Below the pieces are notes generated by a model. It saw nothing but the letters and a program-made list of their open reading frames with translations, did no database searches and was not told where the DNA came from. A DNA stretch of 64,000 bases from Symbiodinium kawagutii (lineage: Eukaryota > Sar > Dinophyceae > Suessiales > Symbiodiniaceae). The DNA lies in NCBI GenBank assembly GCA_009767595.1, contig VSDK01007059.1:246544-310543 (forward strand), written 5' to 3'. Position 1 is the stretch's first letter. Every line of letters starts with the position of its first letter. Below are positions 23,803 through 36,735 of the stretch, one piece after another. The position numbers and the translations under genes were made by a program.

Positions 23803-24995
23803 GGCCTGAAAAACACCTGAGTCAGCTTTCTGAGCTGACTGTGTAGCGCTGTTCCCCGAATTCCTATGACACCATACCTTGCAATTCCTTCAAGGTGTCC
23901 GACGGAGGGAGTGAAATGCCACTCCACAGATTGCAATCGACAAGTGGAATGCAGTGATTGTGATCCCCGATCGACTGGGGGATACTTTGACTCACCTGTG
24001 ATGCAAATCATGCACAGCTACAGCTCTTAAAGTAATTACCAGAGTGATCACACACGCACGTACATGTTACACGTATAAATGCATATCATATACAATCATC
24101 TGGGACATTCACGTAGATTCACCCACATTTCTGGAAACGGTGCTCTGAAAACTGCTTCCACTCTGTTTGTCACTGGCTGTTTCAACCCGCTTGAATCCCT
24201 GCTATTGTGAGATGAGCTGGCTCTTTGTGACCTGAATCCCAGCTCAGCACACGAGAAGCTGCCGTGCAGAGTGCCAAGCACACTTCTGCACGAAGCACCG
24301 GCGAAGCAGGACCCAAAAAGATTGGCAAAGGGGATGGCAATAGATGGGATGAAGATGGATGAAGCATCTCATGCTGCCAAGCTTTCTCTCGTACTATCTC
24401 TCTCGCTTTTTCTTCGTTGACATTGAATGATTGAATGTGTGGTCCACCTTGTCAATGCGTGGGCATTTGAAGTGTGAGATTTTTTTCCCATGGTTCTTGC
24501 ATTCTTCCCGTGGATATATGAACGCTTGCAAACTGTTGGGATGTATAGTGGTCATTACTGGCCAGTTTTGAGTACTGACAGGTGGCAAAGGCTGCCAAAA
24601 GACACCTGGAATCTGGAGACTACAAAGCAACTTGTTTGGAGTCACTATGCCTTTGTACCGTGAGGACCTGCATGGGTCTGAACATTTGCCAACAGTTCTT
24701 GCAGTAGCGTAGCTGGGAATTTCTCAGGTCGCTTACATGCTCTTGACACGTGGTCTTCGGCTCCTAGGTGGGAGCTGTGCTCATAGCAGAAAGTCATCAG
24801 ATGTCATTGGCATCACCATGAAGCACAAATCACTCCTTACCAACCGACTCATGTTTGGCATTGGTGGGGGAACATTAGTCTCTGTTATACTTGTTATTTG
24901 CTCAATGTGGTTGCCTGCTTTTCAAGATCACCAGACTTGATCCCATATTTCCAGCTTTCCAGGGGCCTTTGACAAGCCTGGTGCAACACCCTCAG
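23803..24995. other. Intergenic or 5' part of the TPR-SET gene
   Basis: Only weak candidates were seen. One is a short Ala/Lys/Ser-rich frame at about 24245-24340 that could be an early exon of the next gene. No start codon could be fixed. Confidence 0.35.
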
Positions 24996-27900
24996 CAAGC
25001 TTAGTGGAGCTGCGAAGACGACGTGCCGTGATTTTGCTTCAGAAAGGCTTCAACAAGGCGTGTGTTGAGGACTGGAATTCTGCCATGATTTGCCATGACT
25101 TTTTCATGACTGCGCAATGGGGTGTAGCACAGCTCAGTCCAGCGCTCAAATGCACTGCTGTCAGGAGTGTTCTCTCATAGCAGATCCCAGCGGTGGCGGC
25201 TTGCGCGCACGAGCATTGGCACAGATGGGTGCCTGGAAGGAAGCAAGGAAGGCCGTTGAGGACCGGTGATGAGCAAGTCATGGTGTGGTTGCTTTCCTCG
25301 AACTTGGCAAGGAACATGAGGAACCTGCAAAATGCAATCTGTGTTTAGATCCTGGCCAGAGTTCTACCATGCCATGTCAGGAAAGCCAGCGTCAGCTAGC
25401 TGAAGTTGCTGTTGTTTTTGCTAGTAATTGGCAGGGACAGGACCTCCAAAAGGCACACATAATTGAATAATTTAGTTTTAGTTATTTGGGGGGGCCTTTC
25501 GCTAGGCTCAATTCCCCGGCCGTTTTTGTTGCACTACAGTTTCCACCCTTGTCTAGGGATGTCTAGGGATGTCTAGGGATGTCTAGGGATGTCTAGGGAT
25601 GTCTAGGGTTTTATTTCCTTCCAAGAAGGGTTTTCCCTAGGCTTCATTTCTGTTCGTGATTACTTTGAGGTTTGACCGAGTTTTCCCGGTTTTCTTCAAC
25701 AAAAAATGAATACATGCTTTATCGTTGTTTGTTCTTCCAGTTAGGTGAGTTGCCATGCTAGCTCTCGTCACCTACCCCTGGCCTCAAGTTCTATATTCCA
25801 AGCCGATGCAGAGATGACAGATTGCTTGTACAATCACGTATACCACGTCATCCATAGATATCCTGATATCCATAGAGAAACCCTTGCAGTCACATGTTAT
25901 CAACAATGTGGAATGTATGGCGTGCGGATTGAGTGAAGATGCAGCAAGATGCATGTCATGTGTAATTTTATGGCGTGCGGCAACATGAAGGGCCGATGAA
26001 GCTTTGTCTCGTGTCAGGAGCCTGGAGTTTTGCAATGGATGCGTGAGAACGTTTCCCCGAGCTTTCCCATGTTCATCGATTTGGGTGCAAGGCAAGGAAG
26101 CCAGAACGTTGTCATAGTGCATCACTGGGAGCTACAGCATGTTTCTATCATGTCTCTCTCACTGTTTCCATATGTTTCCGTCCAAGGCAAGCATCAGGCA
26201 ATTTTGATGTGCTACAGCTTATGGGTGTCTTGGCAGAAATTCTGGGGAAGTTAGTGCTGATCTCGATCGAGAGCAGCATCAAAATCTCTATTGAGCAGTT
26301 TTTGCAAGAAAGATGCAATAAAGGGTTTGGTACAAGTTGTCGAAGAGTCATCACTACGAGTTAACACTGAGAGTATCTAAGAGTCAACATGTTTGAAACG
26401 GAAAAAGTGCAAAACTATGTGTGTCTTGTTGGTTCTGCGAACTTCAAGGTGGCGCCTGCATCATGCAACATGTCATCGTCCCAGACGACATGGGTCCCTT
26501 GAGGCTGGACCAGACTTTTGTTGTCGGTCCATGTTGATCCCTTGGTTGGCCGCCCGACAGGTTTGAATCTGGGAAGTTGGAGCGCAGGGCTCTCCCAAAT
26601 CGAGGTCAAGGACTCGTTGCAAAGGCTGGGAAAACCCGAGTCGTTGCGCTTGAAAATCTTTGATGTGCATTTGTCCTGACAACCTTTGCATGTACAAACA
26701 TTATTTATCCAATGATTTCATGATTCTGCAGGCATGTTTTTTGTGCTTTTGGTCGTGTTCTGCTTGGAACACAGGCAGAAACATTCTGACTCTTGCCAGA
26801 CCAATATTATATCCACGGTTCGGTTGACAGTAGCCTTGCCATCCTAGAGCAATGGAAAAGGCTACGGCTACATGGTCCAATAATGTCCAATAAAGCTCCG
26901 TCGGTTTCAATCTGAGTGCTTGGGTGACATGTTTGACAGGCTGACATTGCAGAGGGTGAGCTTTTAATCGCCTCTCGTCCTATTGAGCTCATTCGTCCGG
27001 GAGATCCAGACTGGCAGTACCATGCCGACATGGCCTTCTTGGAGGTGCCGCACAGCCAGACTCGGTAAGCCAAGAAACCACTGTGGATTTCCAACTCGGT
27101 GATTTGATGGGTGCTCTAAGTCTCTGAATCAAAGATTGGAATAGATTGGACTTGTGAATAGTTGTAGGCTCAACGTTCGGATTGCAGGTGGTCGCACAAT
27201 GTTGCACATGTGTGTACTGTATCCTGATGACACACCAGAAGATCTTGTCCCCAGTAGCAGAGCTATGCCAGGAAGTGCTGACACGTCGTTTGCTGCAGCG
27301 TTGCATGGATTGCGATGCTCAATGCGTGGAGGAGGTGTTTACCCTCTTTGATGGGCAGGTGCATGAGATCAGCAAATGTGAATTGTCGAACAGTGACATG
27401 GTGAATTTACGGTTTTTGTTTGAGAGAAATTATGCAGTGGTACAATGAGTGGTACAATATGGATCAATATATATAGCCATCCCATGCCATCTCCATTTCA
27501 GATGCCTTTTGTACCAATTTAATCTATTTTGCAGATTTGGTTCGCGTCCCAGGGCCATGGTGCTCGATGGACACCACATGCTTGGCGCAGCGATGACTTT
27601 GCGCTTCCAATGCCTCATGGTGCGGCCTCTGCAGAGCTCTACGCGCGCTTGCGAGGACAGGCTTTGAGTACACATTCTGTTGCATAACCTGCTATGAATC
27701 TATGATCTGTCAGACATTGTCAGACCAGAGGTTTGGGATTCGTGCATCTGAGGGGCAGAAGTGCCTACGATGTCTATGTCCTACGATAGACAGTTGCGTA
27801 GGAAACTGGTTGTCGCAGGCTGACACTAGCGAGGTTTGGGATAGGAGTGAGGAGTGGAGATGCAGATCTGTACGTGATGGCAGCAAGACTTTCCCATTTT

Positions 27901-29280
27901 TGCAATTTGCTTCGACAATCCCATACAGACGTGATATTATATTGCGATCAAGTATTAGACATTCTTGGCCGATGATGTCAGAAATGTTGTGGCCCGCCGT
28001 CCAGGAGTGGTGAAGCACAATGTCCTGTGCTCAACTGCGCATGTCATCACTGTGATGCTATGATTGCTCCAAGTGATCTCCTTGTTCATTCCAGAATTGT
28101 TACTCTCTAAAACCATTTGTTTGGAGAAAGCATGAAAACAAGCATCAAGCAGCAACAAGGTGTTAAGAACGGATCAGATCTCTTCAGATAATGATTAAGG
28201 CCATCTACGTACATAGTCTATGTATATCTAAATTATCTAAATTGAATATCCATATATATGATTTATTATGATATACATTAATATATTTCTTTCCTGTATG
28301 AAAGTATACTTCTGATAGCCATCATTTGAAAAGGTCCAAATCTTCCAGGCACATCGATGGCCTGGGAAGCATCCCACCTCCAACTTGCCGGCTCCGGGCC
28401 TTGGCCTTTGGCTGTGGCCTCCTATGGCATCTCGGTTTGAACATCCGAGGAAAACCCAAGGGAAAGGGATGGAAACCCAAGGGAAAACTCAGGAAAAAGA
28501 TTAAAAACTAAGGAAAAAGCTAAGGAAGAGGATGGAACATCATAGAAAGTGAAACTTGATATGAATCGTTCGAATCAGTTGGGCCCAGACGTCTGCCAAA
28601 TGGTTGCAATTGTGCGCCAGAGTAACTTTGATGCAAATCTTTGTGCTGCCAAGATCAACCACGCGACAGAGTCAGATGGAATGTCACATCCTCGGCAGCG
28701 GGACAGTTGCAATCTCAAATGTTCAGACATCCGTATGAACCAAAGAACCATGAGATGCGCGACATCATTTTTTCGAGGAGAGAGAGTGGTAGGCAGAATC
28801 ACGTAGTTAAGAGTTTTTCGCTTTTTTGATCAGCTTCTGCAATTTTGTATGCCGGGCTTCTGGCCACTGAAGGACCATGAGCAAGTTTGGCATGGGTTGT
28901 TGTTACTATATGCGGTACTCACCACATCTCACCACTCAATCTCTGTGTGACAGGCCAAACTGTGCACATGTTTTCGTCGGAGTGATGCCCTCAGAATTTG
29001 CCAAAAACTTCATCCAGAGAATTGTGCCTTTGATATGACCGGAGGTTGACATTACCAATCACATAATTAAGAGAGATTGCCATGAAAAGTCAAAAGTTAA
29101 TGCTCCGCAATGCTCCATGCTGAAGTTCGTTGGCGATGGAGAGAGAGAGAGAGAATGCTCCATGCTCCAAGATGTTCCAAGAACAGTTGACACACTGAGG
29201 ATGTTATGATTTTCCGCGCCACTGCGCCCATCAAAGCAGGACAGGAAGTGCTGGACCGTGCGAAGCCTCAGACTTTTGAG
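24996..29280 (+). CDS. TPR-like plus SET domain protein (5' end and C-terminus incomplete)
   Basis: Exons seen: 24996-25086, 25191-25265, 26561-26624, 26940-27064, 27188-27358, 27535-27660, about 28579-28660, 28954-28981, 29200-29280. The first two encode TPR-like helices (RAVILLQKGFNKACVEDW and LRARALAQMGAWKEARKAVE). The third and fourth form the start of a SET domain: LPNRGQGLVAK|ADIAEGELLIASRP. Later pieces give VAIVRQSNFDAN, the PNCAHVFVG segment and VMIFRATAPIKAGQEVLDR, which match the order of the SET core. SET proteins usually methylate lysines using S-adenosylmethionine; TPR-SET and SMYD-type proteins share this layout. GC donors follow exons 3 and 6 and GT donors exons 5 and 8. The NHSC part of the active-site knot was not found, so an exon is missing between about 28.66 and 28.95 kb. 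Joins 26940/27188 and 27535/28579 are not in simple phase. A GTAGGT donor at 29281 suggests more exons downstream. Confidence 0.65.
25551..25608. repeat. 10-base tandem repeat, nearly six copies
   Basis: The unit gtctagggat is repeated five times plus a partial copy. It lies in the long intron (25266-26560) of the TPR-SET gene. Confidence 0.95.
25693..25795. repeat. Dispersed repeat, copy 2 (other copy 9512-9600)
   Basis: Same orientation and order of shared blocks as 9512-9600, with about 10-15 extra bases. Located inside the long intron of the TPR-SET gene. Confidence 0.8.
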
Positions 29281-31600
29281 GTAGGTCGCGAGCTCCGCAT
29301 GAAGGCAACCGCTCTACTGCAGTAGGTGTCCATAAATTGAACTAAATGACTTCAATATTTCAATGATTTCAATATGATAACACGTTTCAATCAAATTATA
29401 TGGCTAGGTCGTGGGTACAAGCACACTATTTGCAATGTGCCTGTGCTGCCTCAAACCGTTCTGCATCATGATTATAAGCTCAGTATGCATGATAGTATCA
29501 CAGCCAACGGCATTTTGCTTCGCTCCCTTGTTGTTTAGGCTAACGCAACAATTAGTTGTATATCATATTTTATTTGATATCAATATTATCGATTTGTTAT
29601 ATCCGACATGGAATTTTAGGCATCATATCCTGAACCTTTCTAGGGTCTCAGTAGTTGATGGTGGCTGCGCACCCAGTCCCAAGGATACAGCACGCCTTTG
29701 GCAGATCACTTTGAGTTCACTCTACACACCTTGGCCGCGCATGGCATGCGAGATCCGGTCTACGAGGTTCATGTCTTACGGGTTCTTTGAAAATGTCAGA
29801 GGTTGCCAAACCCAACCAAAACGATCCCAAAACGATCCCAAAACGACTCTCATAGACCGTGGTATTGACAGTGGTAGAGCAGCCATTAGATAAGAGCGCA
29901 GGGGTATGCCGGGGTGCCATTCAATTTTCTTGTCCTCCAATGTTTTCAACTGACATGAACTGAAAGATCCCAGATCCAACGACCATGGCAGGGAAGAATT
30001 GAATGCATATTAGCTGGTTGCAAGTTTGCGGTGGAAGAGAAGCTCGCATGGCAGTGCAGTCACGAAATGCATCAAATTGGACTTGGTGACGAAAAAATTG
30101 TCAGAGAGAAAGAGAGGAGAGAGAGAGAGAGAGAGCGAGAGAGAAAGAGAGAGAGATAGATGCTATGAGGACATTGATTTTGGCTCAACTGCTCCTGTAT
30201 ATTCAGGCTGCTGCTGCCCGTTGGGAGCAAGGCGCAGAAATCAAAGGGAAATTGGGCTTTGGTGGCTCTGGCATTTTCCCAGTAAAATCCGAAATATCAC
30301 ATGGAAGCGGTCCCAATTGGGTCCATCGGAATTAGGGCCGGGAAAAAACATGTTTTGACCTTTTTGAGATGTGTGGGTGGGTGGTCGAACCTTATCAACC
30401 ATAAATTCGCGCGGCCGCTATTCAAGCATTTTCGCAGCCCGGCGATTTTGTATATTTTGTCAGTGTCTCGGTGAGAGGCAGCACCGACACGGCGCAGATA
30501 TTCGTGTCATTCCCAATCCATTATTTGTTGAACTTGGCCATTGTGAAGCCTTGGCCTGCTATTTGGGACCAAGAAATCGTCCAGAATCCTTCCAGGCACC
30601 CAAGTTCACTATATACTATTTCTAGCCTATTTTCCTCTCACGAATACTTTTACGGGCAAACGTCCCCTTTTGATCACATTTGCCTGCCTTTATCCCATTG
30701 ACCTCTTGCAACATCGCTAAGCACTGCCCTTTTGTGGGATGTGCATCATCCTGGTTTTCGAACCCAACGCAGAGGGTACCTAGATGTACCTAGGCGATCG
30801 TGTTCGGATGTAAAGCATATGCGGCATGAAGTGGCATTTGTCTGAACTAAAACATCTAAAACCATGAACCCTAAAACCTCAAAGACTAACCTTAAACATC
30901 AAAAACATGTGCTTTGTGGGGCAAAAGCACAAGTTCTTAATTTTTGCTCATGATCATTTCGAGCTATATATTTGTTTATCTATTTGTTCATTTGCTCATA
31001 AGATACCTGTCATCATTAGATACCTTAAAATAAATCCGCAACATACCCCTAAAGATATACTACAAGTCCCCATAAGATGCTTGTGGTCGAAATAGATGTT
31101 TGCACGCACTTTTTGCTTCCCCTCGTCAGAAAGGATATCGCATATTTTTTTGCTTGCAATCTTGCACAAAACAAACCACATGGTACTTGTAGCAGGTACG
31201 GCGCCCCAGGAACTGTAGAGCCAACAGGGGACATGCTGTGCTTGGACCAAGTTTGCAGATTCATGATTCTGTGTGTGTGTGTGCGTATGCGCGTGGGTGC
31301 CTGGCCTCATGTGTGTTTGTGGGCGGGGGGTGTTTTCGTTTTTTTTTTAAAGATGCTGTATTGCTCATGTTCTGACTTCATATCATTTATGTTGTGGGCT
31401 TTCACCAGTCCAGTCATCAACCCGGACACGTTGTGCAACTTGCATCATTTGTTGCATCATTTTACCAAAACTCAATGCTGCCACCAGGTTAGCCTACCAA
31501 TCAACACACCTGGAGCAAACACACAAGCGAACCAGAATGGTGTTTTTGTGCCCTGGCAGTTTTTGATGAGGGGATTTGGTTGCCTAGACCCACCTATAAG
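29281..31600. other. Possible further exons, then intergenic
   Basis: About 29650-29766 is open and coding-like (residues such as PLADHFEFTLHTLAAHGMRDP) and may belong to the TPR-SET gene. About 30205-30260 is another weak candidate. The rest is non-coding. It includes a GA-rich microsatellite at 30101-30160 and a GT-rich patch near 31270-31330. Confidence 0.35.
30101..30160. repeat. GA microsatellite
   Basis: About 60 bases of gaga with scattered a and c interruptions. Similar shorter tracts occur near 29133, 34535, 42250 and 45052. Confidence 0.9.
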
Positions 31601-34600
31601 ATGGCTGCTCCACATACAGTTGCCCTACAATTGTACAATCCAGGAGTGGCACACAATGCAAAGCTGTCGAAGGAGAAAACCCAGCTACTGGAGACTTGGT
31701 CGCAGCCAGTGATGTTTCAATTTCTCAGGATTGGGTCGAGTGTATTTGTCAGTTTCCCTTACTATATGTGAAATCCGCATCTCCTTGTTGTGCCTCTGAG
31801 GAGGTGTGGAGCCCGAAATTCAAGTGTGATGTGTTCTTTTTTGGCCTTGGGTTGGTGATGAAGATAAGATACACATCGCATCACATCGCCCTCACCACTG
31901 GTTACAGAGAGTCAACGGAACAAACTATTGTTGTGGCCGGGCATCCCCTACTGACACGTTTGTCCGCCCAGTAAGTTTGGCGGAATGAGAATGACATGGA
32001 CTGCCCCCTCTGATGCAAGGGCGTTGTTTGCTCGCACCCAAATTGGGACAAGATTGTATTTTTCCCCGAGGGATAAACATTCTTGCGTATTCCCATAGAT
32101 TCAGAGCAGGGCCCAAGTTCACTCAGCCAAAATGATCGGTCCCACTCAAAACCTGGATGCCAAATTTCCTGGTGTAAACACAATAGCTGACTTGCAATCT
32201 AAGACAAGATATTAGACTTTTAATTAATTAATAACTCTAGTAATTCTCAATGGCTGGACCTCCGGGATGGCGATGAAAAAAAAATCTCAATAGTCAATAG
32301 TTTTCTAATTCAATCCATGCATTCGATCGATTACACTCATTGCCGAATGGATGAGCGCTTGAAGCTTGAAGCGCTGCGTTTAGCACATTTGCCAGATGTA
32401 TTTTCATGTGGCACTGTAAGACCTGCGCTAAGTTTCCAAGTCAGTGCAAGTTTTCGACTTGACAATGATAGTTTCCAAAGCATGCTATGTTGAATCCTTG
32501 AATTTGATAAGGGGTGCCTAGGAGAAACTGAGCATCGCAGTCTCTTTCAGTGCTTTGCGCTAGTGTGCTCGGATGGCTCCCAGTCCAAAATTTATGCAAG
32601 GCAAAATCTAGCAGATTTCAACCTCATGAAAAGGCAGAGCACTTGGATATGCCTGGATGATGAAGGTCTGAAGTTTACCACCGTTTGAAGTGCTTTGGAA
32701 CAAATAAGAGTGGGTGCTTTCTTCGACTCTTGAAATGTCAAGAACAAAGTGAACACGGCGTCCTAATTCACAAGCACAACGTCCAGACGTGTGGTCTTCG
32801 TAATCCGTCGGAATCTAGCCTAGGTTTTTACACAATCGCGTCAACATTCATATTTAGGATCTATGGTATTAAATTGAAGAATCGCAAAGTTTTATATACA
32901 AATGTATACAATGCCTTTTTGTCGGATGAAGATGGGGTTAAGCAAGTTTGGGATCCGCTTGTTTCTGAGTTGGAAGTTTTGTTGTTGCAAAAAACGGTGG
33001 CCTTCCGTGTATTTAGGGGATGTGCAGATTGAATTTTGGCCAAAGTTTACGCATTGTTTTCATACGTTCATCAAGGGTAGTGACAGCCGGGTAGTGTAGG
33101 ATGCAGTCAACCAGTTGTCACATGCGGCGAGGTGCTGTCATCAAACTGAATCCATCGGTGTTACAATGTATCCAAGAGTGTCTCTCACTTGCGGTATAAA
33201 ACAACGTTCTTGTTGATTGACTGAAAAGCCCAGATGTTGCAGACCGTTGCTTTGCCAGGAAACTCTAACCACTGTGGAGAGAAAGGTCACATGGAGCAAC
33301 GGTCACTTGGCAAAGAGGTGGCACAGGCGCAAGATGGCGCAAGCATGCGCAAGGCCCTTGGTATGTTTCCAAATCAGCTCAGCGATGCTGCGGGCACTGC
33401 GGACCCAATGCTTTTGAAAAATGACATGTTCACACACACACACAGAGTGGAACAATTTGGTGTATCGTATAGGTTTGCATGCATTTCTGCCACCTGCAAA
33501 TTATTTATCATCGACCCTTGGAGTTACAGTTTGCTCAAATTGTGATCGATTCGGGTGAGTCCTCTCAATTCAACGGTACACTAAGTTTGCAAAAGTTGCT
33601 TCTGCACTATCTTGTCAGTTTGTGACACCATAGCAATCTATTCTCATCCAATCATCTCTACTGAGCGGGCTTTGCTACCTACTGAAGAGAAGAGTTGGAG
33701 CTAGACTTCTTCAACATGCAGCGCAAGAATTTGCAGAGAACGAGATTGAAACACAGATTCAATGGTGCCTTGACCACAGGGTTCCTTTCGAAAAACTGAT
33801 TACGCAAAACTCAACGAGATCAATTGTCAAGATAAAGCTGGCCCATGCTGGCCCATTGGCGCGTTTGGGTCGGTCGTTTCAGAAGCTGAAATCGTTTTCC
33901 AACCGATACCAATCCCAAGACCCTTAGCCCCGCAGCTTGCTTCTGGGTCGGTGCCAAGTCATTCCAGGCGTTCATTCCGTTGTCCTGCCAGAATACCAGG
34001 CCCCAACGGCTGTCATGTTCCGATGTTCAGATAGCCGTGTTGAACAATTCAGTGAAGTGGCGGAATGAAATGTGATGCAAATTGATGCAATGCGTTTCTT
34101 TGCTGTGATTTTAAACTTGCTAGGGTATGATGTCGGGGCTGTTTTGTTCCAGCTGTGCACTTCAGGAGTTGCGGGACCGCTACAAAGCTGCAGCTGCAGC
34201 AGTTGCAACAGAAGGAGATTTGCTTCTTGCACCGCCAGAGGTGGACAGCTGAGTGCAGCTGAAGCCACTCCACGGTTTGCAAGTGACGCCATGTGACGCC
34301 CCTCGCGGCCGCAGGTACGGGCTTTGAACCTCCTTTGCGCATTGGGCTTCCAGTTCGAGGCAATGGCAGAATCCTGCCGGTGGCAGAGTTGTGGGGACGT
34401 GTGTCCACCCGCCTGAGCTCAGAGCCGCACAACTTTGACAATGTGCACCCAAAAATGCCGTGGTGTTTGTGCAGAAGTGCCAGTCCACTGCCTCATCGTA
34501 TAGCGGATATTAGGCTCACATCATGAAGACCATGGAGAGAGAGCGAGAGAGAGAGTTGGCATACATACGGACAAGGGGCACAGATGGAGTGCCCTGTGCA

Positions 34601-35677
34601 GGGCCGTTGTGCTGCCTTGGAGTGGCGTGCTGAGCTGGTCCGCCGATTGAGTGTGGCACGGCCCATGCATTTCGCGCAGGTGGATTTGTCGCTGGTGTTG
34701 GTTACTGCTTCCTGTGAATACCAATAGCCTCCAATGGCTGGCCACTGGCAACTGCAATCGATCATGATCGTACCATACATCACTATCACTGAATCATGAG
34801 CTATTTCACATTATTCAACCATTTTGACGCATGCTGACAATAGTGACCAAGCATGCTGGTGAACACTGGTGTTTTGTAATGGCCAGTTGAAAGGGTAACC
34901 TGGACGTACCATGACCATGCTGACTCATGATGACAAACGGTGATTCATTTGTGCTGTGAAGCTGGCCATGTTTGGTCTACACACGTGCGTAGCCAGGTGA
35001 AGCTGTGGGCTGAGCTGTTCGAGCGATTGGAGCATTTGAAGGCACAGCTTGAGGAAGCTGTTCGCGGAAATTCAGCGGAAAGCTTCAACCATCAACCATC
35101 ATCAACCATCAACAAGCATCAACAACATTTAATTGGACCATATCTAGAGCGGCCTTCGGGAACACATCATGCACTCGTTTCCGCTATCATCTATGTTCCT
35201 GGGGCCTTTGCTTGCAAAAGTCGTGGTTACCCTGAGTTGGAACCAGCATCCATGAAAATGATTTGCCCATGTTTTCAACTCGTGCAAACATCTTTGCATT
35301 ATGTTAGCATGGGATTTGATGCATGGCCTCGTTCCTTGAATTTTCTTGAGGCCCAAGGCAAGCTAAGCAGCAAGGAGAAGGAGCTGTCCGAAGAGGTGGG
35401 GATGAACCAGAGATTTGGATCCAAAGCGGTTGGCACTCTGAAAAACGCACAGGAATACATGAAGAAACATGAAGAAACATGAAGAAACAATCTCATGTGG
35501 TTGCCAGTTTCAGTCCTAGAGTAATACAGTACTACAGGTAGTACTACATGTTTTTCTTTCAAGCTTGCGGTGGGAACCAAGGCCGATCGTGAGCTTTCTC
35601 GATGTGCAGCCTTTTGGATTTCTGGTGGCACGCAGAACAGTGGCAGTGAGTGGAAGCAGTTGCTTGGTTCAAGGTGA
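31601..35677 (+). CDS. Unrecognised protein of about 261 residues with a C-terminal coiled coil (nine exons)
   Basis: Exons 31601-31708, 33327-33422, 33695-33766, 34166-34247, 34315-34442, 34602-34679, 34997-35059, 35351-35395 and 35564-35677 sum to 786 bases (262 codons including TGA 35675-35677) with all joins in phase. The start MAAPHTVALQLYNPG sits 36 codons before a GT donor. The middle is mixed and basic (FFNMQRKNLQRTRLKHRF), followed by an Ala-rich helix and a Pro/Gly-containing module (FEPPLRIGLPVRGNGRILPV). The last third is a Leu/Glu/Lys helix (LWAELFERLEHLKAQLEEA|AQGKLSSKEKELSEE) likely to form a coiled coil. No enzyme motif, signal peptide or membrane segment is visible. The last six exons are the better supported. 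The first three are placed mainly by phase and composition. Confidence 0.5.
32251..32282. repeat. Short dispersed repeat, copy 2 of 3
   Basis: tggctggacctccgggatgg followed by cgatgaaaaa. It lies in the first intron of the gene at 31601-35677. Confidence 0.7.
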
Positions 35678-36735
35678 TGTGTGGAGAGTCTGAGGTGGCA
35701 CGCAAGGCAAAATTGCTAGGAAATTGTAGGTAGATTCATTCCTTCATCCTATTGCAGCTAATTAATTTGCTCAAGATCCCCCACTCACAAATATCAGTTT
35801 GGGGATGCATTGCGTTTTTTTGTGTTGTTCAATGCCACTCCCTTGTTCTGGCAAATGAATCCCACTTGATAAATCAAATGTACAATCGGCTTCACCTGGG
35901 CTTTAAGAAGAATGGAGCGGCCTGGGTGGTTATGTTATTCAAGTCCCTGGAGTGGATTTGTGTGTGTGTGTCCAAATGTTTAAATCATTCCCGGATTTAA
36001 ATTTCAACGAGGCGGGATGCTTGATTTGAAAAGTTTTGGCAATGCTTCACATCGGTGTCTACATGCATTTACTCCAGAATCAAGTTCAAAGGCAAATGAC
36101 AGGAGATATCAGTAGCTTGTTCTCCAGAAAACGCTAGATGCCAGATGTCTAAGACCTGGCTTCTAAAACAAGAGACGTGCTATCATTTTTCTGAGGATTT
36201 GTTACGGGGGGGCATTCAAAGGGCGAAAGGATTGCGCATCGCAATAAGCAACATGCAAATGAAGAGCACATAATAGCACAGTGATGAGAGCAGTGTATGA
36301 GAGAGTGCTTTGTGTCGGTTCATTGGCTCCTTCGTCGTGATGGGTTTGTTCGTACTCGGGTAGGTGGTTGATGGTTGACTTCTGCAAGTTTCGGCTCCTG
36401 TGATGGTGGTCAATCCGCAGCTCGGCCATTCCACATGTGACTCTCTGTCACCAGAGCACGACACCACTTGGAGTAAGGCACCATGGAGAAAACCAAAGGG
36501 CAAAAATTGAAAAAACTTGACAGCTATTGCAAGCACAAAGATGCACAACGCCATCGTTCAATGACACCCATGCTAGCAGTAAGCCGGTGTGAGGCATCCT
36601 GGCCCTATCAGAAACTATCCCACCACATTGAAAACATGCTGGGTTGCTTTTGATAACTTGAGCTACTGCAAGAGCACAAAAGTCCCGCAGTACCAATGGG
36701 GTGACAATCTCACCAGCAATCACACAATGTGATCC
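35678..36735. other. Intergenic, no gene seen
   Basis: Stop-dense sequence between two plus-strand genes. A minus-strand frame at 36216-36554 (112 codons) has no motif and is probably chance. Confidence 0.55.

Noticed and set aside
30860..30880. aaccctaaaacc, resembling the TTTAGGG-type telomere repeat
   Set aside because: There is a single unit only, with no array.
31077..31712. Open frame of 211 codons on the plus strand
   Set aside because: It has Cys- and His-rich low-complexity composition, passes through a GT-rich repeat, and overlaps in another frame the better first exon at 31601-31708.
32685..33032. Open frame of 115 codons on the plus strand
   Set aside because: It lies within an intron of the proposed nine-exon gene, lacks splice signals in phase and shows no motif.
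33690..33780. Alternative frame reading GARLLQHAAQEFAENEIETQ
   Set aside because: It is open, but its third codon positions are AT-rich and it does not join in phase. The overlapping frame LELDFFNMQRKNLQR joins both neighbours.
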